64,000 nt of DNA from Acidobacteriaceae bacterium (GTDB lineage Bacteria; Acidobacteriota; Terriglobia; Terriglobales; Acidobacteriaceae): positions 1 through 64,000 of the forward strand of contig JASHNW010000018.1 in assembly GCA_030041435.1 (NCBI GenBank), written 5' to 3'. The notes beneath the pieces were generated by a model. That model did no database searches. It was not told the origin of the DNA and saw only the letters and a program-made list of their open reading frames with translations. This document shows positions 9,409-17,912 of the stretch, piece after piece. Numbering within the stretch: position 1 is the first letter of the stretch; each line of letters opens with the position of its first letter. Both the position numbers and the translations under genes were made by a program.

Positions 9409-10692
9409 TTATTCGTGCTTTCCCACGGGCCGCAGCCGCAGAAACACCACGGCTCCCATCGGATCCGCCCCGTAGACGGGTTGCAGTCGCGAGCCTGGAG
9501 TATATGCCGTCACCTTCGCTCCCAGCGCGGCGCTCAGGTGCGGAATGTGCCCGACTTCGCGATCGTAGCCGAAGGTGTAGGCCTGCACGCGCCCAGAGGA
9601 TTGCTCCTGAAACCCCGGCGGCAGGGTCTGCTCGCCCAGAAGCAGTTCGCTGGTGCGGTCCACGTCTTCGATGCGGGTGAACGCATCGTTGCGATCGCGG
9701 AAGCGCAGGGTGGACTCGAGCAGATAACTGTTCTCGATCAGGTTGTCGCCCAGATCCCGCGTGCGTCCCCAGACCACGCTGCTGGCCCAGTTGTCGTTCC
9801 CGCCGAGGGGCCGGTTGTACATCACCGACGCCGTCATGCGGTCCTGATCCTCGGAGGGAAATAGAGCCTCGGGGCTGTGCAGGTGGCCCCACGAATACTG
9901 CCCGCTCCAGTACTGCCCCGGCTGAAGGGTCGCGCGCAGCGACCACGAATCGACCGCGCCTTGTTGCACCTGCCAGCGATGCTCGTTGGGCTCGCGGCCG
10001 TGAAAGCCGCTCGCCTCGATGCGCAGCCAGCCGAATGTCATTCCGGCCGTGATCACATCGTCCGCAATATGCGTCGAGTCCTCCTGGTGATGCCCGAGCG
10101 TCGCCACCGGATCTTCCATGGCAGACGCGCGATGCGGAAAGGCCGTGGGGCCGATGGCCGGGTCGCCCACCGGCGCCAGGTAGAAGCTGAGCAGCGCCCT
10201 AGTGCCGAGAGGCAGATCGTACAGAGCGGCCAGTTCCATCACGAAGTCGTGCGGGTGTTGGCCGTCGACGATGGGCTTGCCGTACGCCGTCTCTCCCTGC
10301 TGGAACAAGAGCGGATACCGGCGTCCTGTGACCGTGGCCGGCTCCAGGCTGAGCATGGTGCGCAGCGTCAGCTCACCCGGCCCCCACGTCCGCTGTGCCA
10401 TGGGCATGAGCCAGTTCGTGGAGAAGAACTTGTCCCCTCCGCGTGGGCTGGTCTGCTGGATGTCGGCGATAAATCCATTGCCGTGCAGCATCAACATCCA
10501 GTTGCCGCGCATGGTCATGAGCATCGGCACAGGCGTCGAGTTGGGCTCGGAACTGGTGCCGGAGGTCGTGTGCGCATCGATCTCCTGCGTGAACGTCCGG
10601 GGTGGGCCGTTCATCAGCATCTGCGCTGGCGCAACAGCGAACGCCGGCCCCGCGCACAGCAGGGCGAGCACGATCTTTCGAATACGGGACAT
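9409..10692 (-). CDS. exported methionine/histidine-rich protein, probably outer-membrane beta-barrel
   Basis: The ATG at 10692 is preferred to an upstream in-frame start because GAGGAG lies six bases before it and it opens a good signal peptide (MSRIRKIVLALL..., cut near APAQ). The 427-residue product is rich in Met near the N-terminus (PVPMLMTMRGNWMLMLHGNG) and has a central His-rich part (DGQHPHDFVME; GHHQEDSTHIADD). Alternating aromatic/polar strands such as RIEASGFHGREPNEHRW and a C-terminus of the type AVVFLRLRP suggest a barrel. Proteins of this look are often seen with copper or heavy-metal efflux genes, but I have no direct evidence for the substrate. The small Cys-rich gene upstream supports a metal link. 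Confidence 0.7.
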   Translation of the reverse strand: MSRIRKIVLALLCAGPAFAVAPAQMLMNGPPRTFTQEIDAHTTSGTSSEPNSTPVPMLMTMRGNWMLMLHGNGFIADIQQTSPRGGDKFFSTNWLMPMAQRTWGPGELTLRTMLSLEPATVTGRRYPLLFQQGETAYGKPIVDGQHPHDFVMELAALYDLPLGTRALLSFYLAPVGDPAIGPTAFPHRASAMEDPVATLGHHQEDSTHIADDVITAGMTFGWLRIEASGFHGREPNEHRWQVQQGAVDSWSLRATLQPGQYWSGQYSWGHLHSPEALFPSEDQDRMTASVMYNRPLGGNDNWASSVVWGRTRDLGDNLIENSYLLESTLRFRDRNDAFTRIEDVDRTSELLLGEQTLPPGFQEQSSGRVQAYTFGYDREVGHIPHLSAALGAKVTAYTPGSRLQPVYGADPMGAVVFLRLRPVGKHE

Positions 10693-10771
10693 CGATGACT
10701 CCTCGGGGATGACAACTGGAGACACGGCGAGCTAACTGCGCCGCGACGACGACGAGGAGGATGTTTCGGGA

Positions 10772-11104
10772 TCAGATACGCAGCGGCGGCTGCGGCGGTT
10801 GAGCGTCGCGCACACCGGATGGTCGAGAAAGTGAGCTGTTGATGGCGGCGACGATCGCGTGCTCGCCGGCAGACTGTGCGGGAGGCAGCGACGGCGCCAG
10901 CGTGCCGGCCGCCTCCTTCTGCGCGAGGTTCGGCGCGGTGCGGACACAGCCGAGCGTCAGATGCAAGTCCGCGCCGGCGCAGCTTCCGGAGTGGCTGGGA
11001 CAGCAGGCATGCGTGCAGCTCTGCGCCGGGCACAAAGGCACGCACAGCAGGGCAAAGGCCAGGAAAACGGCCACGCAGCGAGCGGCGGCGGAGAAACAGC
11101 GCAC
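10772..11104 (-). CDS. small exported Cys-rich protein
   Basis: From a GTG at 11104 the frame encodes ~110 residues: a hydrophobic leader (CVAVFLAFALLCVPLCPAQ) followed by a Cys/His cluster (SCTHACCPSHSGSC) and a polar tail. Upstream in-frame starts would overlap thpR, so the short form is chosen; no good ribosome site is seen. It lies 79 bases before the methionine-rich protein on the same strand. The clustered Cys/His residues could bind a soft metal, which is an inference. The codon pattern on the opposite strand is also open, so the gene call is moderate. Confidence 0.45.
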   Translation of the reverse strand: MRCFSAAARCVAVFLAFALLCVPLCPAQSCTHACCPSHSGSCAGADLHLTLGCVRTAPNLAQKEAAGTLAPSLPPAQSAGEHAIVAAINSSLSRPSGVRDAQPPQPPLRI

Positions 11105-11160
11105 ACCGTGATGGTAGCAGCCTGGACTACGGAGCCGTCGAGAGCGGTACCCTGTCTGCG

Positions 11161-11718
11161 ATGCGCCTTTTTGTCGGAATCGCGCTCGCTCCGCAGGCGG
11201 CGAAAGCGCTCGGTGAAATTCGCGACCGCCTCGCCGCAGTCGGCAACGACCTGCGCTGGTCCGCGGAAGAGAGCTGGCACGTAACCCTGCAGTTCCTCGG
11301 CGCAGCAAGCGATGAGCAGGCAGCATGCGTGAGGTCACAGCTGGGCGAAGTGCGGTCGGCGCCGGTGCCGGTCCGGCTCGCCGGCCTTGGCTTCTTCGAA
11401 CGCGCCGGCGTCTTTCATGCCGGCGTGGACCTCAGCCCAGGATTGCTGGCGCTGCAGCAGGGCGTAACCGCCGCGACGCGCGGCTGCGGATTCCTTCTCG
11501 AAGCGCGCGCCTACAACCCGCACATCACGCTGGCGCGCAACAAAGGAAGATCGGGAGCCAGAGCGCTGGCGCCGCTGAAGAAAGCGCTGGAGCGCTCCAG
11601 GCTCAGCATCAGTGCGGAATTTTTGGCCGGCGAATTCCTGCTCTACGAATCGATCCCCGGCCCGGAGGTACCGCGCTACGAAGTGCGCGCGCGCTTTCCC
11701 CTGAGCGCCGATCGCTGA
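11161..11718 (+). CDS. thpR: RNA 2',3'-cyclic phosphodiesterase (2H family)
   Basis: The 185-residue product is a 2H phosphoesterase of the ThpR/LigT group, which opens 2',3'-cyclic phosphates on RNA to 2'-phosphates. It begins MRLFVGIAL, the usual N-terminus, and has both catalytic HxT motifs: HVTLQFLG and HITLARNKG. Longer open frame upstream lacks family character and overlaps the divergent Cys-rich gene, so the ATG at 11161 is used. It converges with the MFS gene with only 8 bases between stop codons. Confidence 0.93.
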   Translation: MRLFVGIALAPQAAKALGEIRDRLAAVGNDLRWSAEESWHVTLQFLGAASDEQAACVRSQLGEVRSAPVPVRLAGLGFFERAGVFHAGVDLSPGLLALQQGVTAATRGCGFLLEARAYNPHITLARNKGRSGARALAPLKKALERSRLSISAEFLAGEFLLYESIPGPEVPRYEVRARFPLSADR

Positions 11719-11726
11719 GCGTTGTC

Positions 11727-13025
11727 CTACGCCGGCTCCGGGATCACGCGTAGTTTGCCGAGCCCCAACACGTACCCGGCAATGCCGATGGCGAGCACGA
11801 CGGCAGCCAGAGCAAAGGCTCCGCCGAAGTCGTGCGCGTGCGCGAAGTAGCCGGTGATGACGGGCGCCAGGATGGCAGCCATCTGCGTGGCGCAGTTCAT
11901 GATGCCGCCGATGCGCCCCACGCTCTCGCGCGGCGCGATGAAGGTGGGCACCGACCAGCCCACCGGCGCCATGGCACCCAGGCCGGCCATGCAGACGCTG
12001 ATCCACGCCACCGCCTGCCACGGCGTGTGCGCAAACTTCGCGCCGTAGATGCCCATGCCCAGGGCAAGGCCGCCCACCAGCACCGCCTGGCGCACCAGCC
12101 ACGCGCGCCGCACGCGGCGGACCAGGAAGTCGACCATCCAGCCGCCGATGAGCAGATCGGTCACCGTGGCGATGAGCCACGGGATGCTGGTGTACAGCGT
12201 GGATTCCCGCAGATCGAGGTGCAGGCTCAGGCTCAGGTACGTGGGCAGCCACACCAGCACCAGATAGAAGACGTAGTTGTACGCAGCGAAACCTACGGTG
12301 GCGCCCAGCACCTGCCGCTGCCGCAGAAGATACAGCAAGGGTGCGCCGTGCGCGTGGGCGGCGGGCGCGGACTCCGGCTGTGCGTGCCCCTCGTCCATCA
12401 GCGCGCGTTCGTCGGGGCTCAGCTTCGGATCTTCGCTGGGGTTGCGGTACACGCGCCAGAAGAGCAGGAAGTACAGAAAGCTGATGAAGCCGGTAAAAAG
12501 GAAACTCCAGCGCCAGCCGAGAGCGATGACAAAGAGGCCGAGAATGGGCACTCCGATGGCAGAGGCAAACTTCGCGGCGGCGTCGTTCAGCGAGGTGGCG
12601 AAGCTGCGCTCGTCCTCAGGGAACCAGTAGCCGACGGCCTTGGCGTTGGCGGGGAAGGTGGGCGCTTCCCCGACGCCGAGCAGCAGCCGCGCGGCAAAGA
12701 AGCTCCGGACGCCGACGGCGAGGCCGGAGGCGAAGGACGCCATGCTCCAGAGAAATGCGGCAACGCGCCCCACGCGGCGCACCCCCCAGCGATCGAGCAT
12801 GACGCCGACGGGAACCTGCAGCAGTCCGTAGGTCCAGTTGTACGCGCTGGCCAGATAGCCGAAAGTGACGGCGCTGATGCCCCAGGCCGTATGCAGGGCG
12901 TCGAAGGCAACCGAGGTGTTGACGCGGTCGAAGAAGTTGATGAGGACGCCGATGCCGAGCAGCACGGCGATGCGCCAGCGGCGATGCGGGGCGTGCGCAG
13001 GTGAATCGATTGCGGACTCGCTCAC
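11727..13025 (-). CDS. MFS transporter, anion:cation symporter-like
   Basis: The 432-residue protein has about 12 hydrophobic segments and major-facilitator signatures: INFFDRVNTSVAF in helix 1, the loop 2-3 motif GVMLDRWGVRRVGR, and GVGEAPTFPANAKAVGYWFP, which is typical of the ACS group that imports hexuronates, glucarate or other organic anions. The central loop (DEGHAQPESAPAAHAHGA) is hydrophilic. The start is a GTG; a TACAAT box ends exactly six bases before it, which suggests a leaderless mRNA. No sugar-acid catabolic gene is adjacent, so the substrate is open. Confidence 0.88.
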   Translation of the reverse strand: MSESAIDSPAHAPHRRWRIAVLLGIGVLINFFDRVNTSVAFDALHTAWGISAVTFGYLASAYNWTYGLLQVPVGVMLDRWGVRRVGRVAAFLWSMASFASGLAVGVRSFFAARLLLGVGEAPTFPANAKAVGYWFPEDERSFATSLNDAAAKFASAIGVPILGLFVIALGWRWSFLFTGFISFLYFLLFWRVYRNPSEDPKLSPDERALMDEGHAQPESAPAAHAHGAPLLYLLRQRQVLGATVGFAAYNYVFYLVLVWLPTYLSLSLHLDLRESTLYTSIPWLIATVTDLLIGGWMVDFLVRRVRRAWLVRQAVLVGGLALGMGIYGAKFAHTPWQAVAWISVCMAGLGAMAPVGWSVPTFIAPRESVGRIGGIMNCATQMAAILAPVITGYFAHAHDFGGAFALAAVVLAIGIAGYVLGLGKLRVIPEPA

Positions 13026-13031
13026 TTCCGC

Positions 13032-13037
13032 ATTGTA
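13032..13037 (-). promoter_or_regulatory. -10 box at leaderless spacing for the MFS gene
   Basis: TACAAT on the minus strand ends six bases before the GTG start (13025). Transcription would then start at or within a base of the start codon. No clear -35 is seen. Confidence 0.45.
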
Positions 13038-13058
13038 GATGGGCGGTGCAGGGACGAT

Positions 13059-16000
13059 TTATTCCAGCGCCTGGATCATGCCGCGTCCAAGCAGCAGCTC
13101 GGCTTTGTCGATGAAGGCACGGTCGGCCGCGATGCTCATGCCTTCCGGCTCCATGACCACGCAGTATTCGCCGCGCTGCTCCACGTTGAGCATCAGCCGC
13201 GCGGGACCGGGGGCGCCCACCACCAGGTCGCGCAACTCCACCAGCGTTGCTTCGCTCACGCGATCGAGCGGGATGCGTATGCGGACGTTGTTGGGCAGCC
13301 GCACCTTCACGTCTTCCAGCGCCTCGATCGAGGAAACGTAGAGCTTCGTAGCTGCTTCCTCGTCTTCCTTACTGAGTTGCCCACGCACCAGCACCGGTAC
13401 TTCGATGCGCAGCGACTCCGCCAGACGCTCGTAGTCGCGCGGAAAGCACACAATGTCGATCTTCCCAGTGGCATCTTCCAGCGCCCCCTGCGCATACAGA
13501 TCGCCAGACTTCTTTGACTTCGCGACCTTCAGTCCCACCAGCACGCCGGCCACCTGTATCTCGTTTTCCAGCGATCTGCCGCGGCGGCCGTTCGACGGCG
13601 CGGGCTTCATCTCGAGCGCAGCCGCGACGTCGACCACGCCAGCCAGATTGCGCAGCTTCTCCGCGTACTTGTCGAGCGGATGGCCGGAGACGAAAAATCC
13701 GAGCACTTCCTTCTCCATCTGCAGCCGGTGGCTCTCGTCGAGATCGGGGACGTTGGGCAGCTCATCGCCTTTCGCATGAGCTGCCGGCGCATCAAAGATG
13801 CCGAAGAGCCCGCTTTGCCCGGCAGCCTGATCGCGCTGCGACTTCTGCGCGCGCTCCATCGTCTTGTCGACGGCCGCCAGCAGCTGCGCGCGTCGCCCAA
13901 ACGAATCCAGCGCTCCGGCCTTAATCAGCGACTCCAGCACGCGCTTGTTCAGCAGGCGCAGGTCGATCTTCTCGCAGAATTCCTGAAACGATGCGAAGCT
14001 CTTCCCTTCTGCGGCCAGTTCCGCGCGCGCGGCCAGGATGGAATCGATCGCGTTGCGCCCGACGTTTTTGATCGCGGTGAGCCCGAAGCGGATGGCCTCG
14101 CCGTGCGGCGTGAAGTCGGCGTCGCTGAAGCGCACATCCGGCGGTTCGACGGCGATCTCCATCTCGCGGCATTCTTTGATGTACTTCACCACGTTTTCCG
14201 GCTTCGAGATTTCCGAAGTCAGCAGCGCCGACATGAATTCGACCGGGTAATGCGTCTTGAGGTACGCGGTCTGATACGCCACCAGCGCGTACGCCGCCGA
14301 GTGCGACTTGTTGAAGCCATATCCCGAGAACTTGGCCATCTGATCGAAGATTTCACCGACCGCACCCCTGGGATGGCCCAGCGCCGCCGCGCCGCTCATA
14401 AACCGGTCCCGCTGCGCGGCCATTGCATCGGGGTCCTTTTTCCCCATCGCACGACGCAGCAAATCGGCCTCGCCCAGGGAGTAGCTCGCCAGCACGTTGG
14501 CGATGCGCATTACCTGCTCCTGATAGACAATTACCCCCAGCGAATCCTTCAGGATCCCCTCGAGTTCGGGCAGCAGGAACTCCACCTTGCGCCGCCCCCA
14601 TTTGCGCTCGATGAAGTCGTCGATCATATCCATCGGCCCGGGACGATAGAGCGCATTCAGCGCGGTCAGATCTTCGACTGTGTCCGGCTTGTACCGCCGC
14701 AAAATATCCCGCATTCCCGGCGACTCAAACTGGAAAACTCCCGAGGTCAGCGCGGTGTGAAACACCCGTTTCATCGTCTCCAGATCGTCCAGGGGAATCA
14801 TCTCGATATCCAGCGTTTCCCCGCGGGCCTGCTCGATCAGCCTGAGGCAATCGGTGATTACCGTCAGAGTTGCAAGACCGAGGAAGTCCATTTTCAGCAG
14901 ACCCATTTTTTCGACTGCTTTCATATCGTAGGCAGTCACGATTTCGTCGTTCTTCGTCCTGTTCAGAGGCACCAGTTCGGTGAGTGGCCGCGGTGCGATC
15001 ACCACCGCCGAAGCATGGACACCCGCGCCGCGCACCAGCCCCTCCAGCTTTTTCGCGGTATCGATGAGCTCGCGTATCTGCGGATTGCCCTCGTAGGCCT
15101 CCTGCAACGGAGGCGAATCCTTCAGCGCCTCATCGAGTGTGATGTTGAGTGTGGTCGGCACCAGTTTGGCGATGCGGTCGACGTCGCCATACGGCATATC
15201 CAGCGCGCGGCCCACGTCCTTGATCGCCGCCTTTGCCGCCATGGTGTTGAAGGTGATGATCTGCGCTACCTGTTCGCGCCCATACTTGCGCGTCACATAG
15301 TCGATCACTTCGCCGCGACGATTTTGGCAGAAGTCCACGTCGATGTCGGGCATGGTGACCCGCTCGGGATTGAGGAAGCGCTCGAAGAGGAGCACGTTCT
15401 GCATGGGATCGATGTTGGTGATCTCCATGGCGTATGCGACGAGCGAGCCGGTCGCCGAGCCGCGCCCCGGGCCGACAGGGATGCCATGATCCCGCGCGTA
15501 CTTGATAAAATCCCACACGATCAGGAAGTAGCCCGAGTACTGCATCTGCTTGATCACGCCGATCTCAAAGTTCAGGCGCGATTCGTACTCATGCACCGGC
15601 GTGCGCAGCAGTCCGCGGACTTCGAGGTTCCGGACCGCGGTTTCCAGTCGCTTCTTCAGGCCCCTCCGGCACACCTCCTCAAAATAGCTGTCGATGGTAT
15701 GTCCCGGCGGGACGGCAAACTCCGGGAAGGGATTGTCGACCTTGCTGAGCTTCACATGGCAGCGCTCCGGGAACTGCATGGTGCGTGCGACCACCTCCGG
15801 CGCATGCGCGAAGAGCCGCTCCATCTCCGCCGCCGTCTTTACGTAGAACTGATCGGCGTCGAACTTCATCCGCTTTGGGTCGCTCATCGAGGTCGCGGTC
15901 TGCACGCAGAGCAGGATTTCGTGCGCGTGCGCGTCGTCCTCGCACAGATAGTGGCTGTCGTTGGTGGCGACCAGCGGAATGTCCAGCTCTTTTTCCAGAC

Positions 16001-16571
16001 GGAACAGATCGGCGTGGATCTGCTTTTCCTGCGCCAAACCCTGATCCTGAATCTCCAGGAAGAAATTGCCCCGCCCGAAGATGTCCTGATATTGCCCGGC
16101 CGTGGCGCGCGCCGCCTCGAACTTGCCGGCCAGCAGGTTCTCGCACAGCTCGCCGGAAAGGCAGCCGGAAAACCCGATCAGCCCGTTCGCATGCTCCGCC
16201 AGAAATTTCTTGCTCACGCGCGGCTTCCTGTAGAAGCCGTGCAGGGAGGCCTCCGACGTAATGCGGACCAGGTTGCGGTACCCCTCCTCGTTCTCCGCCA
16301 GCACCAGCAGATGGTTGTAGTCGTCGCCCTGCGGTTCGGCGCGATGGTCTTCCTTCTGGCAAATGTAAAGTTCGCAGCCGAGGATAGGCTGGATGCCGTG
16401 CTTCTTCGCCGCGTCGAAAAAGTGCACCGCGCCGTAGATGTTGCCGTGGTCGGTGACGGCGACAGATTTCTGGCCAATGCCGGCAACGCGCTGGACGAGC
16501 TTTTCCACGTCGCAGGCGCCATCGAGCAGCGAGTAGTCGGTGTGCAGATGCAGGTGGGTGAATTCCGCCAT
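13059..16571 (-). CDS. dnaE: DNA polymerase III subunit alpha
   Basis: This is the replicative polymerase catalytic subunit, 1170 residues, the normal length for DnaE1. The N-terminal PHP domain is intact in its metal residues (HLHLHTDYSLLDG; TDHGNIYG). The polymerase core has GPGRGSATGSLVAYA and the catalytic pair in MPDIDVDFCQNRR (about residues 405-411), then YGFNKSHSAAYALVAYQTAYLK in the fingers. A C-terminal OB domain (IQVAGVLVGLKVAKSKKSG) and a tail region end the protein. The mRNA leader may be short, with TAAAAT about 12 bases before the ATG. It stands apart from other replication genes here. Confidence 0.98.
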   Translation of the reverse strand: MAEFTHLHLHTDYSLLDGACDVEKLVQRVAGIGQKSVAVTDHGNIYGAVHFFDAAKKHGIQPILGCELYICQKEDHRAEPQGDDYNHLLVLAENEEGYRNLVRITSEASLHGFYRKPRVSKKFLAEHANGLIGFSGCLSGELCENLLAGKFEAARATAGQYQDIFGRGNFFLEIQDQGLAQEKQIHADLFRLEKELDIPLVATNDSHYLCEDDAHAHEILLCVQTATSMSDPKRMKFDADQFYVKTAAEMERLFAHAPEVVARTMQFPERCHVKLSKVDNPFPEFAVPPGHTIDSYFEEVCRRGLKKRLETAVRNLEVRGLLRTPVHEYESRLNFEIGVIKQMQYSGYFLIVWDFIKYARDHGIPVGPGRGSATGSLVAYAMEITNIDPMQNVLLFERFLNPERVTMPDIDVDFCQNRRGEVIDYVTRKYGREQVAQIITFNTMAAKAAIKDVGRALDMPYGDVDRIAKLVPTTLNITLDEALKDSPPLQEAYEGNPQIRELIDTAKKLEGLVRGAGVHASAVVIAPRPLTELVPLNRTKNDEIVTAYDMKAVEKMGLLKMDFLGLATLTVITDCLRLIEQARGETLDIEMIPLDDLETMKRVFHTALTSGVFQFESPGMRDILRRYKPDTVEDLTALNALYRPGPMDMIDDFIERKWGRRKVEFLLPELEGILKDSLGVIVYQEQVMRIANVLASYSLGEADLLRRAMGKKDPDAMAAQRDRFMSGAAALGHPRGAVGEIFDQMAKFSGYGFNKSHSAAYALVAYQTAYLKTHYPVEFMSALLTSEISKPENVVKYIKECREMEIAVEPPDVRFSDADFTPHGEAIRFGLTAIKNVGRNAIDSILAARAELAAEGKSFASFQEFCEKIDLRLLNKRVLESLIKAGALDSFGRRAQLLAAVDKTMERAQKSQRDQAAGQSGLFGIFDAPAAHAKGDELPNVPDLDESHRLQMEKEVLGFFVSGHPLDKYAEKLRNLAGVVDVAAALEMKPAPSNGRRGRSLENEIQVAGVLVGLKVAKSKKSGDLYAQGALEDATGKIDIVCFPRDYERLAESLRIEVPVLVRGQLSKEDEEAATKLYVSSIEALEDVKVRLPNNVRIRIPLDRVSEATLVELRDLVVGAPGPARLMLNVEQRGEYCVVMEPEGMSIAADRAFIDKAELLLGRGMIQALE

Positions 16572-16697
16572 GGGTGTAGTTCTATTTTAGGGCGGGTGGC
16601 CGCGGCGGACGCAGCGCGCCAGGCGTGCAATGTGAGGAAAAACCGGGACGAAATGCGCGCTTCAGCTAAACGCTGATCCTAATCCCCTGTACCTGCT

Positions 16698-17624
16698 TCA
16701 CCGCGGCATATCGCGATGCACCGTCTTCACGCGGTACCCATGACGGTCGAGACGCCGGGCGACCTCCTCCGCAATCATGACCGAGCGGTGCTGGCCGCCC
16801 GTACAGCCAAAGGCCAGCGTCAGATAACTCTTCCCTTCGTGGATGTAGTGCGGCAGCAGAAACTCCAGCAGCTCCGTCACGCGATCGAGAAATTCGCGCG
16901 TCTGCGGAAAGCTGACAATGTAATTCTCCACCTTCGGATCTTTGCCAGTCAGGTTGCGGAACTCGGGAACGAAGTGCGGATTGGGCAGGAAGCGCACGTC
17001 GAAGACGAGATCGGCGTCCAGCGGAACGCCGCGCTTATAGCCGAAGCTGACCGACGAGATGATGAGGCTCTTGCCGTCGCTCTCGCGCACGAATTTGCTC
17101 TGGATGTAGGCGCGCAGCTCGTGGACGTTGAACTTGGTTGTGTCGATGACAATGTCAGCCACCTGGCGGATCGGTTCCAGCACGCTGCGCTCTTCATGAA
17201 TGGCACGGGTGACGCGATCCTGGCGGCCCAGCGGGTGCGGCCGCCGCGTCTCGGAGAAACGCGCCAGCAGCGCCGCATTCGACGCCTCCAGGTAGACGAC
17301 GGTGGTCGGCAGGGTGCGGCGGATTTCGCCCAGGATCGCCGGAAATTGCTCCAGACTCTGACCCTCCCGCACATCCACCACCAGCGCGGCGCGGCGGATA
17401 TCGCGCGAATGCGCCACCAGCTCGGCAAAATGCGGCATCAGGGCCACCGGCATGTTATCCACTGCGTAGAAGCCGAGGTCCTCGAAGGTCTTCAGCGCGG
17501 AGGCCTTCCCGGATCCGGAGAGCCCGGTGAGGATAACCAAATCGCGCGGTTCCCCGCCGTCTGCCAGCGCTTTGGCTTGCGCCGGTGCAGCATTGCGGCT
17601 CGATGCTTTCCTGCCGGGAGGCAT
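16698..17624 (-). CDS. rapZ: RNase adapter / nucleotide-binding protein RapZ
   Basis: The 308-residue product belongs to the RapZ/YvcJ family. In enterobacteria RapZ binds the sRNA GlmZ and guides RNase E to it, controlling glucosamine-6-phosphate synthase; elsewhere it is known as a P-loop NTPase of less clear role. The Walker A motif is GLSGSGKA (~residues 33-40) and the C-terminal RNA-binding half has the conserved FGYKRGVPLDADLVFDVRF, NPHFVPE and GCTGGQHRSV. The first ~25 residues are an unusual Ala-rich addition. The usual hprK/PTS neighbours are absent. Confidence 0.93.
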   Translation of the reverse strand: MPPGRKASSRNAAPAQAKALADGGEPRDLVILTGLSGSGKASALKTFEDLGFYAVDNMPVALMPHFAELVAHSRDIRRAALVVDVREGQSLEQFPAILGEIRRTLPTTVVYLEASNAALLARFSETRRPHPLGRQDRVTRAIHEERSVLEPIRQVADIVIDTTKFNVHELRAYIQSKFVRESDGKSLIISSVSFGYKRGVPLDADLVFDVRFLPNPHFVPEFRNLTGKDPKVENYIVSFPQTREFLDRVTELLEFLLPHYIHEGKSYLTLAFGCTGGQHRSVMIAEEVARRLDRHGYRVKTVHRDMPR

Positions 17625-17657
17625 GGCTCATCGTAGCATCCAGCCGAAATTCTGCCT

Positions 17658-17912
17658 TCAATTTCCTCGAAGCGCAGGTGCAGCGCACAACCGCGGCTGC
17701 GCAGTTACTCCACGGCCGCATGCATGCTGTTCCGCCGTGCCGGAGCGGACCGCGGCGGCGTGCGGCACTCCGACGTACGCCGCTGTCGCGCGCTCGAATT
17801 CCTCCATCTTCGGCCCGAGGCTCAGGCGATTGCTGCGCAGCACCTTGACGACCGCCGCGATTTCATCTTCGCCGATATCCGGCGCGGAGAGCGCAATTTC
17901 CATCGTGGTCAC
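17658..17912 (-). pseudogene. truncated DegT/DnrJ/EryC1-type aminotransferase (N-terminal remnant)
   Basis: The first ~57 codons are a textbook start for a PLP sugar aminotransferase of the LegC/PglE/ArnB type (APDIGEDEIAAVVKVLRS, SLGPKMEEFE, YVGVPHAAAVRSGTA). After SGTA the homology stops and ~27 unrelated codons (EQHACGRGVT...) lead to a stop. The PLP Lys and the other ~300 residues are missing. The remnant overlaps the epimerase stop by ATGA, so it was the third gene of that operon. No alternative frame downstream restores the family. Confidence 0.8.

Noticed and set aside
8936-9946. 336-codon minus-strand frame overlapping the outer-membrane-type protein gene
   Set aside because: Composition is Arg/Gly/Ala-rich as in out-of-frame reads of high-GC genes, and it covers the real gene in a different phase.
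13680-16676. 998-codon plus-strand frame opposite dnaE
   Set aside because: Antisense shadow of dnaE, His/Arg/Gln-rich with no domain.
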